Positions 49,191-59,700 of a stretch of 64,000 nt of DNA are shown here, piece by piece (within the stretch, counting starts at the first letter, position 1; the number at the start of each line of letters is the position of its first letter). The notes under the pieces are model-generated. The model ran no database searches, was not told where the DNA came from, and saw only the letters and a program-made list of their open reading frames with translations. The DNA is taken from positions 5,273,451 through 5,337,450 of the forward strand of contig NC_051445.1 of NCBI RefSeq assembly GCF_001649575.2. The letters are read 5' to 3'. This DNA comes from Kryptolebias marmoratus (taxonomy: Eukaryota > Chordata > Actinopteri > Cyprinodontiformes > Rivulidae). A program made the position numbers and the translations under genes.

Positions 49191-49650
49191 CCCCATGCTT
49201 TCCAAAAAGAATGAATAAATGGGAAAAAACTAACACGAGGATATGTAAATTTATAACCCATGTAGGACTAACTGTACCTCACTGGTCCACTTTCAGACAA
49301 ACCTCCAGATTATATTGGTATTCACTAATTCTTAGCTGTATGTAGTAAAAAATTCCCTTCAGAGGTGCAGTAAAAGATACACATCTTCTTCATTGATGAG
49401 GACAAATATTACATGACTTCCTTGAGGGTCAGTGAGTTCTGGTGCAGGGAAAAGTCTGAACCCATTTGGTCAGAATTGATAAGAAAAATATGCATAAACA
49501 CACAGAGCATAATTCACATCCAGTATGGACACCATATGTGACCTCTGAGCAGCTAATTTACATGCTGCAGGATTAATGCACATTGAGAAGACTGGGCGCA
49601 AAGTTAGGTCAGCTGAAGATGTTTAAACTTGCAACGTGTTCTTGGTTTTT

Positions 49651-49665
49651 CTCTCTCTCTCTCTC

Positions 49666-49718
<53 letters not shown>
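49651..49718. repeat. (CT)n followed by (TA)n microsatellite
   Basis: CT run 49651-49668, then GT and about 24 AT units to 49718, stopping just before the assembly gap. The low complexity probably caused the gap. Confidence 0.95.
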
Positions 49719-49720
<2 letters not shown>

Positions 49721-49732
49721 TAAGAGATGTAC

Positions 49733-49832
49733 NNNNNNNNNNNNNNNNNNNNNNNNNNNNNNNNNNNNNNNNNNNNNNNNNNNNNNNNNNNNNNNNNNNN
49801 NNNNNNNNNNNNNNNNNNNNNNNNNNNNNNNN
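49733..49832. other. Assembly gap (100 N)
   Basis: Exactly 100 ambiguous bases, the usual placeholder for a gap of unknown size. Open frames running through it are not real. Confidence 0.99.
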
Positions 49833-49960
49833 CTATATGTGGACTTGCGACCTGTCCAGGGTGTCCCCCGCCTCTCGCACAGTGACTGCTGGGGATAGGC
49901 ACCAGCTACCCGCGACCCGGAATGGAGAATCGGTTAAAGAAAATGGATGGATATATATAT
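49833..49960 (+). mobile_element. LINE/SINE 3' tail ending in GATG repeats
   Basis: The phrase 'GCGACCTGTCCAGGGTGTCC' then 'CCCGCCTCTCGCACAGTGAC', 'GGATAGGCACCAGC' and an end of 'AAAATGGATGGATA' is the well-known 3' tail shared by many fish LINEs and their SINE partners. The 5' part is lost in the gap, so the autonomous family cannot be named. Confidence 0.75.
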
Positions 49961-52527
49961 AATATTTTCATATCAGATGTCTTTATCTTGTAAATACAAG
50001 CTACATTTAACTGTAAAGATTTTCCAGTTTGAACACCCTGGTGGTTATTATCCTCAGGGGCAGGTTTTCTCCCAAACAACAGGATGACTTTGAGTTGTAG
50101 TGAGTTTACTGACAGTTCTGACAGGGTGTCGATCTGCTCTGTGTGGCTGAGAACATACATGTGTTGCAACAGTTAAGCCAAAAATTACAAAAAAAACCCC
50201 AAAAACTCTTGAAATGCACCCATCTTAAAGTTAATCTTGTCTCTGCTTCTTGGTCTGATGCAATATCACTGTGGAGAAAACAAAACAGACTAAAACCAAG
50301 TTCTTGCACTCTTAGCAATTGTTTTTGTGCTTTTAACTAGTCCACATTTTACCTATACAGGGTATCAAGGAAAACTGAATGGAAGCCCATCTTTATTCCC
50401 ATAATACTTTAGGGTAGGGTGGAAGCTGCTTTATATCCCACTCAACAAACAAATATAGAAGAAATGGCAAAGTTCAGCTGGTAAACACGGTTTTGTTTGT
50501 TTCTTGTTAAAATATTGAATATGTTTATCTGTTTGAGCTGATCTCTTAAGGCATAGAAAGTATACCTTTGTGCTGTAAACAAAACATTGTTTTGATCCAA
50601 GTGGACTTTTCTTACTGTCACCTTATGGAAAGTGTTGAGTGGGAAACAGGCTTTGGAACAATGATAAGCCTTGATTTTACCGAAGCACCTTTTAAAACTC
50701 ATAACCTTCTGCATCTTTACCAGATATGAAGCCGAGCTGAAGCACAACAAAGAGGAGAACGAGGGCGACTCCTAATCTGCACCCTTTAATAACATTTGGT
50801 TTTGTGTTCGCAGGGAAACGGTTTGTCGTACAGGGAGCTCCAGGATGGAAAAGGTGTACCTAATATTTCTAAGGCCAAGTGATTTGTTCTTTAGAAGATA
50901 AAAATATAAAATATATTTTTGAAAAGCAAGCCCAGCTGACACATAAAAGTGGAACAAAAAACATCACAGTATATGGAAATCTGCAAGCAAAGCGGATAAA
51001 AGAAGAAGAGGTTTCACAGAGGAGATAGTCTAATAAATAAGGGCTTTAATATGTTTTACAAAGAATTTGAAGGCATTTTAAAAATGAATGAACATATTTC
51101 AGGCTACAGTCATGGTAACATTATCCCCCATATTTTCCCCTATCAGTGTGATTCTAAGAGGTTGATCAGACCCGTCGTTAAAACAACTTAGCTTAAACTG
51201 CATTCAGATAGCATCAAAGACAAGTCTGAACTGCATCAATGTGCACTAATTTTTCCCTCAGATGACCTTTATAGGGCTGTACCCCTTTTATCCACATACT
51301 ATTCTTTAGTCTGAACACAATCCGTCCTGAGCCAAGCTGTAGGACCTCCTGAACTTCTATGACCCCATGCAAGCAGCAGAGTGAAGGGCAGTTTACAGAA
51401 GAGACAGCTGTTTTGATTTTGTTTATAGTTTTTTCAGCTAAAAGTTCTAACGAACTATTTATCAAAACCCTTCTCAGTATATATGTCCATATTATCCGGA
51501 TTTTATTAATCAAAATGAATTGCAGGGCACTGGGTGGATTTATCTTTGGTTTAAAGTTTATTCTGATTGTTTTCAGACCCACTGTGGTCACTGTAAGCTT
51601 TAATGGTTGTGTCAATCAGATGAGAACAGTCTGAGCAGCATTATAATCACCTAAATAAAAACTCTGTCTATAGGTTAAAATCATCAGTCTTTGCTCTGAC
51701 ACAGAATTAGGTCATTAACCTTAAGAGATGGCTCTGAACCAAGTTAAAATAATAACATAGTTCTGATTTGTGTTGTGACTTTTACAGAAGCACGAGCAGG
51801 TCTGCTCGGTCACACTGTTATGACAGCCCAGTGTGACGTGGCTGCATGTTTATCTGCATACAGAACAGGAAAATGACATCCAGTCACAGGGACGTTTTGG
51901 GGTCTGGATTAACTGCAACGTGTAAATTCACTCAATCAGAGATGACCAATTACAATCAGATAACTCAAAACAACATAACATCTGAACAGAACTCTGTTAG
52001 GTTTATATAAGTTTGTGAACACACCATGTGTCTTAGTTGAGACAAATGTTGATTCACTGACTGTAACGTCCACAGGGAGACCGGTCTGACTGTACTGGTG
52101 CATTTCTGCAGACGGCTCATCGAAGGTGCATAATGTATTGAATGTGTTCAAATATGAAATGTTTTGTTGATTTGATACTGTGTGAAGCCTGCACCTATAT
52201 CATTTTATTATTTCCAGGTTTTGTTCTTCTTACTGAATGTCCTTCTTTCCAGCATGACTACATTTTTAATCAAAGCTCTCGGTCATTTTGTCCTCTGCAG
52301 CCTCAAAGGATCTGTGTGCAGAAGAGGAAAGAAAACAGAGAATACTTTGGAATGTAAACTAACAAAAATAAATTAAAAAATCCTACAATTTGTAGAATTT
52401 ACAATCAGAATAAACTTTGATGAAACCTAATAAGCTGTAACAAAGGTTTGTCAGCAGAAAAAAAAGCAGAATTCAGTAATGACTAAAACCCTCATGTTAC
52501 CATGACAACCACGACAGCAGTTTTTCC
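49961..52527. other. Gene-poor AT-rich DNA
   Basis: No exon or recognised element. Overlapping open frames up to 133 codons on both strands have no motif. Confidence 0.5.
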
Positions 52528-52793
52528 CTTATGGAAAAACCACACATTTCATATGTGATAAAACTCAAAATAACATGATTTCTACATGTGACACATTAAG
52601 ACACATTTTGCACGTTTCCTGTGTGAAATTAGAAATCATGTTTCACATGTGACACATAATCACTAATAACCAAGACAAAATGTGTTTCACATGTGACACA
52701 TAATCACTAATAACCAAGACAAAACACGTGTTTCACAAGTGACATCTGAAAATCCCACCGTTTCACGTGATGTTCGTGTGGTTTTTCTGTAAG
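52528..52793. mobile_element. MITE-like element with terminal inverted repeats and CACATGTG palindromes
   Basis: CTTATGGAAAAACCACAC at 52528-52545 is matched at 52776-52793 by GTGTGGTTTTTCTGTAAG, its reverse complement with two mismatches. The 266-bp interior repeatedly carries the self-complementary TCACATGTGA or close variants (for example 52552, 52597, 52643, 52687, 52763). It includes a 44/46-bp tandem duplication. No reading frame is present. It fits a nonautonomous DNA transposon. The superfamily is not decided. Confidence 0.7.
52641..52730. repeat. 44/46-bp tandem duplication inside the MITE
   Basis: The unit starting TTTCACATGTGACACATAAT at 52641-52684 repeats at 52685-52730 with only the final bases changed. 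A third, partial start follows at 52731. Confidence 0.95.
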
Positions 52794-53930
52794 AGTTCCC
52801 AAAGAGCTTTACATGTTGATCCATTTTTTCCCCCAATCCTTTAATCACCAAAACTGTCAAACTTAAGAGTTTGTTGCAGCGTAGCTTTCGTTTTAGTTGT
52901 TTTTCAGTGACGAGCATTAAGACAGTGAGTATGGACAGTTTATTCAGTTTGTGAAACTCATTAAGACCTGAAGTTTTAGAAAACCTTTTGAAGAGCAGTA
53001 CTTCATTTATTGTTTCTCCTCCTCATCTTCTGGACAACAACTAGGTATACAACAGTTGGAAAAAATAAAAGTTAAATTAATGGCATGAACTGTAATAGCT
53101 CTGACATTGTCACTGTAATAAATGCAAAAGGGCAAGAGGTTGATTTGTGTTATAAGAAGCTCATTAAACTGGTTTTGAACAAAACATTCACAGGGTTTTT
53201 ACTCAAATCCAATGTAAATTTTACAAAAAGAAAAACTGGAAAAAAAAAAATACTGAAAAATGGAAACTAATCTTTTATGTATTCAGGAATCATTTTTTCA
53301 TTTAGGTCAGGCAATTCACCATGCAAAACAGAAAGGGGAGAATATCAGGTAAATCTCAAGTAAAAGAAAATAAATTGTGAACTTAACACAATAAAAAGCT
53401 GAACAGAGAACTTAGTTGGCATAAAATTGACACTTTGGAACATTTAATACAACATTTACTGTAAGAGCTCTTTGGAGACTTTAGTATCAGCCTGACTTCA
53501 ATAATCATGGTTTCTGTACCCCACGCTACATTTACTGAATGTTTTACAACTAACACAATCATTCCTAATCTGTAAATCAAGTTTAACATCTCTGTCAGGA
53601 GTAAAGTTGCAAAGGATTAAAAAAAAAGACCCAGGTTCCAAATAAAAATAAGTTTTATAACCACACAAGACAAGATTTGTACAGTTTTGCTCCTTAACAC
53701 ATGAAAATCTTTTAATGGAAATTTAAACTAAATCAGGTGTGAAATCCAAAGGCTTAGAAAACGACAGTAAATAAAATTGTGGTTTTCACTGAAACGTTGA
53801 ACTTGAATATATTTATAGACCTGATTCTGTCAGCAGAACCCAAAGAGGTAAAGACTCTCGCCTCTGGTTTTTCAGGTCATGGAGGCTCGGTCATCACACC
53901 GTAATGAAACGACGGGGAAGGTAACTGAAT

Positions 53931-54059
53931 TCAGTAAGTCTTCTTCCAGGACCGCAGGTACAGCTGAAAGGGGAGCAGTGGGTTCCTGTTCTGCATGCTC
54001 TTATGGAAAACATCAAAATCAGCTTTCCTGATTCTCTGCAGATAGTCTTCTAACACCAC
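53931..54059 (-). CDS. ndufaf6: NDUFAF6, last coding exon (complex I assembly factor 6)
   Basis: On the minus strand an acceptor (TTGTGTGTTGCAG) is followed by 42 codons and TGA at 53931-53933. The translation begins 'VVLEDYLQRIRKADFDVFH' and ends 'LPFQLYLRSWKKTY'. This is the recognisable C terminus of vertebrate NDUFAF6, which in mammals ends in a closely similar SWRKTY. NDUFAF6 is a mitochondrial protein of the squalene/phytoene-synthase fold, needed for early complex I assembly and ND1 biogenesis. The upstream exon ends in a complete codon (phase 0), so the join 56738/54059 keeps the frame through 'AFLQT|VVLEDY'. Poly(A) signals on this strand could lie near 53006 and 52938 (TTTATT on plus). 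No sign of damage is seen. Confidence 0.93.
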   Translation of the reverse strand: MVLEDYLQRIRKADFDVFHKSMQNRNPLLPFQLYLRSWKKTY

Positions 54060-54197
54060 CTGCAACACACAACAAAACAGATGGAGAGGCTGTTTTCATT
54101 TGCATCGGGTTACACTACGGGGAGTTCATCCTGGGCTGTTTTTATTTATTGTAGAAGAAGACAGTTCTTCAGTTTCAGACATGATGAGATTTAATCC

Positions 54198-54202
<5 letters not shown>

Positions 54203-54272
<70 letters not shown>

Positions 54273-54286
54273 TATATATATATATA
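54203..54286. repeat. (TA)n microsatellite
   Basis: Nearly pure TA run of about 40 units with one AG interruption at 54271-54272. Confidence 0.95.
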
Positions 54287-54360
54287 CTTCTAAGCACATT
54301 TTCAAAGCAATTGCAAGTATGGATGACAAGAGAAAATCAGAAATTATGCATTATTTAATA

Positions 54361-54420
54361 ATGCCATCCCTAAAGTGAAACATGGTGATGAAAACATTAT
54401 TTTCTGGAGATTTTTTTCTA
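54361..54420 (+). mobile_element. Possible scrap of a Tc1-like transposase
   Basis: Plus-strand translation from about 54358 gives 'NAIPKVKHGDENIIFWRFF'. This parallels the glycine-rich segment before the second catalytic Asp in fish Tc1 transposases (a VKHGGGSIMLWG-type block). It lies 70 bases from a (TA)n run. Only this one motif is convincing, so chance is possible. Confidence 0.35.
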
Positions 54421-56737
54421 CCAGAAACCAAAGAAGTAAACATTATAAAAGGGAAGATTAAGGTAAAAAATAATCAGAGTGAAAACAAAATCCCAAGATC
54501 TCAATTTCTAGCTAAAAAATATTTTTTTATGACTGATATATTTTCCTATACATATTGTGCAAAAATCGAAGCAGTGGTTTCGAGCAACAGTTCATGTAAT
54601 ATTTGTCCGGAGGCAGAGAATTTAAAGATCTTTTATGTTTTTAGCCACAGTTTGGAACAGAAAAAATGCTGCAAGAACAGAACTTTAATTAAAATAAAAC
54701 TTACAGGAGAGTATTTTCATGTTGCCACAAGTAAATGAGCTAAATTAAGATTTTTTAGATGGTGTCTGTAGCTGCCTCATGAAATTCAATATTCAAACAA
54801 GATTTAGACTCCTTAAGTTCTGTGGCTGTAAAGTGACAGTCAACAACCTGCCTCGAAATAAACAAACAAACAAAACATTTTGTTTTTAAACTGGAAAATT
54901 TTGTTACTGGTAATCCAGCAGTGTGTTGGCCTGTGGTTATATCTGTAAGACGACTCGCTGCAGCTGTCTAACCCACATTATTCTCTGTTCTCATTTCATT
55001 TAGCTGAACAGTGAGCACGCAGAAAAAGAAACATGGTGATGACATTCTTTACGCTGCCTGCAAAGCCCTCTGATTAGATGCCTGTTTTTCCATCCCCATA
55101 TCTCAGTGAAAAAAAATTGCTGGCAAATCAGAACAAATGTGATTTTCAAACGCTATACTGGATGTCTGGAGGCTTTTCCATTTGGGCACAAAGATCAAAA
55201 TTCCACCTACACTGCTTAGGGAAAGTGAAGTTTTGTTGCCAAATAATCCTCCCTGCAGCAGACGCTGCTGTTTTATTCTGTACAATTAGAAAACTTGGTG
55301 AGATGACAGTTAAAGGCGATATATCATCAAAAAGGTCATACAGAACTTCACACTGATTGTGAATTTTCCTGAAAGCTTTGATATGTATCAACCGCTCTAA
55401 TGGTATTACCATTCAGGAAGGTGTAAATAAGCCTTTAGTGTTAGAATGAAAGCGGCGCAGAGGCGAGTCGGTGTGACTCATGTCCCTCAAGCTTCACTGG
55501 GATCGCTCTGTCTTTTATCCAAACCTGCGATTCATCTGAACAACGTTTCCAGCATTCAAGTTGTATCTGCTTTCCCATGTGGACCAACATCACACACACA
55601 CACGTGCACAAAGCCTGCACGGTCCACTGCAGCGTGAAAATCATTTTAATACTCCATTCATGGGAGAGAGTCTTTTATTGGTGCACTGACTGCAGGAGGG
55701 CTACGGCGCTTCTTGGGTCTCTATCGTAGTTGCAGCAGGTCAGTGTGGCATCGTGGATATAAATTCTAAAGAAGTGTTCGTCTTGCAGCAGAAACCAACC
55801 TCTGTGTTTGTGCAGAGACATGTTCTTCGTCACATTCTATTTAAATAACTGATTATAATGAACCTACGTTTGATTAAAGATCAATCTTGATTGGCTTTCT
55901 CCTAATTTCTGCAGTGACGAAATGCAGCCCTAAATATCCGGATGTGTCGTATCAGTTCTGTGAGCGAGATTTTTAAATGACACTTGCCCAAAACGTATGG
56001 TAATAAAAGCAGATATTTCTGCTTTTAACATTATTTCTGTTTCTGGTGATATTTCAGACAGCAAAATTAGACTCAAGAAAGCTTTCACATTTCTGAAGTG
56101 TTACATTGAAAAAGATTTCTGACACTGTAATTAAGCTTTGACTGCTGCTGGATTGACAGAAAAACCCAATAATTCAACTTTCATCTTCAAAGTTGATAAA
56201 GAGTTCTGCTTTTAAACGCTCCAATTTAAACTTAGATGATTTTTATGTCAAATTAACAAAGATTAGATCAGTTGAGGTATTTATAATATTACAGGAACAT
56301 CTGTTGATGTCCCGTTTGTTGTTCAGGTGACAGATCGTGCCACAACTGTGTGTTTATCTGCATGTGGAGGGAGTAACTGAGATCTGATCACACATGTAGA
56401 CAGGCACACACTGGGATGCCAGCTGTGATCTTAGAGCTGATAAAAAATGTCTTCAAGTAAAAATGAAGCTTTGAAAGTATCCTAACCAGAAAAGTTTCTT
56501 TTATTATTATTCAAGCTGCATATAGTATAAACAAAAGGAGAACTCGATGTGAGTAAGTTAACGTTTCAAGCTCAAAATTTTTATTTTATTAATGCTTTTT
56601 TATGAGAGCCCAAATTAAAGTTTTAGTCATTGTACGACATTAGATTTTTGGGTGTTTTCGTTCTGAAAACAACAGTGAAATGATGCATAGATAAATGTCA
56701 TGTTTTATCCTTTAAAATAATAAAATATTACTCTTAC

Positions 56738-56794
56738 TGTCTGAAGGAAGGCCGGCGTGGCAGCAGCTGGAACGTTGTGGTTAAATGATCGCGC
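56738..56794 (-). CDS. ndufaf6: NDUFAF6, penultimate coding exon
   Basis: This 57-bp, 19-codon exon on the minus strand is flanked by an acceptor (CTCTCTCCTTTTAG) and a strong donor (GTAAGAG). The translation is 'ARSFNHNVPAAATPAFLQT'. The family has the matching segment 'ARSF...VP...AFPAFLQT' directly after the conserved HLHLKH helix. It is too short for simple ORF finding and was identified by homology to the remembered vertebrate protein and by its splice sites. Both ends are phase 0, so it could be skipped without frameshift. Confidence 0.9.
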
Positions 56795-59700
56795 CTAAAA
56801 GGAGAGAGAAAAATAAACCCCAAATTAAAAACAAACAAACAAACAAAAAAAGAGAACCATGAATAATCCTTCTTTCACAATATATTTTTAAAAAGGACCA
56901 ACAACAAACTTTTGAGTTTGATTTCGGGTGTTTTCTGCATCTAGTCTGGTTAAACTCTTACTGTAATGTTTTTGACAAGGACGTATTTTCAGTTTTTTAT
57001 TAAAAATAAACATAAATCACAATTCTGTTTTTAATGGAGTGGGACACTGTATAACTAACACCGTGTGTGACTAAAAATTGATTTAAAATTCTTAAATTTG
57101 ATTGGCAACAAAAGAAACGTTTGAAACAAAATTAAATTCAATCTAAAAAAATAGTTTTAAAGATTGATAATTGGGTATTTTCTGAGACCAACATGGCAAA
57201 ACACTTTAAGGCCTTTTACCTTCCTTTTTTCTGTTAAACCTCGTAACTGTGACCTATGAGTCACTCAAATATAAATAAAAATAGAAACAGAACAGATAAA
57301 CCAGTGTTTTGTCAATACGTAACTGACAATTTAGCAAACATCTAATTCTGAATTGGCTCTCTTGGCACTTTAGGTACTCTCCTGCAGTTTGTAGCAAAAA
57401 CACATAATTTGTTTTGATTTCTTCAGTTGAACCAAAAAAAAATGCCAAAGACAAAACAGTTTGAGAGACAATAAATAGTAGTTTTGCTTCAGCAAAGTGA
57501 TACTCAGAAAGCTATAAGCTTAAACCGTGGCACACCTTGGCATGGTGGCAGAGTGACCTAAAAATGAGAACAATAAACATGTGGAGGATAAAAAAAGTAT
57601 ATAAAAATATCTAGAGTAGATGAACAATATCTGAAAGCTATGTCCTGAAAAAGAAAAAAAACTCTTGAATCTGGCTCCTTTAATTATACTTTTTTAGTTG
57701 ACCAAAGCTTCATCACAAATACTCTCAACAGACACAGAAAAACATAGAGAAAAGATTTAAATATGGCAAATTACACAGAAACTGGGCTAAAAAGCAGAAA
57801 CAGATCATATTCAAAATTTACTGTTCAAATTGTCAACATGTACGAAGCAACGCTGTGGAAGGTGTCCACACAGATGAAGATATAAACAAATAAAAGTTCA
57901 GTTAGATGATATTCTGACCTGTAGTACTACTCAGAAAGGGTCTAAAAGGGACAACTTTTATTTCTCAGCAATGGTCAACTATCCTATTTGCAAAGTTTAT
58001 GTATTAATAGCAAATGAAAAGTGCACAAATGGAAACAATCAGTCATGAATTAGTTTTTACAGAAGGCAGTTATCAACATGACTGAAGTACTGTGGTATGA
58101 TAATAAACACAGTATTCAAGGAAGAAATACTCCAATAGACTACTCAAGTCAATAACATGAAAGTCATGCTAAAAGATAAAGGCAATCATACCAAATCCAC
58201 TGTATTTTCTTTTTATTTGCATATTTAAATAAATAGCTTTAACTGTTTTTATTTTTTCTGGAGCTAAAAAGGAACAACAGAAGGCTTAAAAGTGTTGCAC
58301 AGCACTGTAGTAAAAGAGAAAAAATATAAAAGGTCAATAAATGATCTTGTTTACATAAAGAGCCTAAATGCTCAGAGATGAGTGGTTTCATCAAAAGTGC
58401 AAACGGACTTTAAGCAGAACAGGTTTTCTCCATTAACTATGAGAGGGAGATTTGTCCCAGCAGAAGGAAAACTCGGAGATGATTTACCTTGTTTCACTAA
58501 GTGGTCTCAAGATGGCGTCAACAGGATTCTGGATTCAGGTCAATAAACTGGAGAGCCGTCGAGAGCGTGTGTGCTTTTCTTGTTGTGATGAGTCAAAAAG
58601 TCTCCAGTAGAGAATAAATATTCAAATACAGGAAAAAGAATCTTATCATCCGCAGCAGATGGATAACAAGGATCAGGCTTCCACTTTTCCAGCTCTCTTC
58701 AAATGAAGCAAATTAGCTAATTAATTAGCAATGCTTTTTCTTTTAGTATTGTCATGCTTGTATACTTTGATGTGTACTTTGATGAATACAGTTGTTAAGT
58801 AAATGTTTCTCTCACTTTTATCTTTATTGAAATGAATTGATGAAAAAGTACCCTCTGATACTGTAGTGGTTGGTGGTCTGGATTATTCTGACAGGTTTGA
58901 ATAATTTCTCTCTTCTAGATGTCAATAACGTGTTAAATTTTAATAATGTTGTGTGGCATGTACACACTGAATATGGTATACCAATCAAAATCAACACAGT
59001 CATCTTAAACAGTAAACAGGATAATAACAGAAGCCGTCTGCGGTCTGAAGTAGAGGCGCCTATCAGTTGCAGGTTTGGTTGTTTTGCAGATCGAATCTGT
59101 TCTTACACATTCACAATTGGATTTGGGATTTGGGGAGTTTGAAAGAAGAATAAACCTTTTGGGGTCTTTTATGTTTGCCGAGCTGCTCCTGAAAATCCTG
59201 GAAAATAGAGTGGTTTAACACTTCAGGGGAGGCGCTGCAAGGGTTCAGTGTTTAAGAGGGAGAAACGTCGACATGAGCACCGGAAAATAAAGTCTCTGTA
59301 CAAGAAGCCACTGGGCCACCTGAGGATTTATTTAGTAATCCATCTGCTTTTGTACCTTATTGTTACAATAAAGTACAAACTTAAAGCAGAATAATCCATC
59401 CTCTCAACTTTAAACTCCACCTAGTTTTAAATCACGCTTCATTTGTTGCACCCTGGAGGTGGGAAATATAAACAGCTTTGTTGTTTTTTTTCTGTTACTA
59501 TTAACAACTAATCATCAGCAGGTTTCCAGCTGACTGGACGTAAACTTGTAGATTAAACACTAAATGGATTTTCTCGTATGACTCTCCCAACAAAAATGTT
59601 AAAGTGATCACAATATTAATGAAACTGGTTGAAAAAAAAACAAGAAGTTCCAGTTATATTTTTTAACAACTACACTTGTTAGTATTTCCTTTCAGCTTGT

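Larger units (their letters stand above)
54060..56737 (-). other. ndufaf6: NDUFAF6 last intron
   Basis: A 2678-bp intron with minus-strand donor ACA|GTAAG at 56738/56737 and acceptor TGCAG at 54060. It contains a long (TA)n run, a possible Tc1 scrap at 54361-54420 and otherwise unremarkable AT-rich DNA. A plus-strand frame of 118 codons (54382-54738) has no recognisable domain and is probably chance. Confidence 0.85.

Noticed and set aside
49629..49962. Open frames across the N gap
   Set aside because: They are made by translating TA repeats and ambiguous bases.
51214..51634. Overlapping frames of 133 (minus) and 91 (plus) codons
   Set aside because: Both are AT-rich, mutually overlapping and unrecognisable, as expected by chance in 64 kb.
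54382..54738. 118-codon plus-strand frame in the NDUFAF6 intron
   Set aside because: Lys/Asn/Ile-rich AT-biased translation without a domain. Only its first few bases overlap a possible Tc1 scrap.
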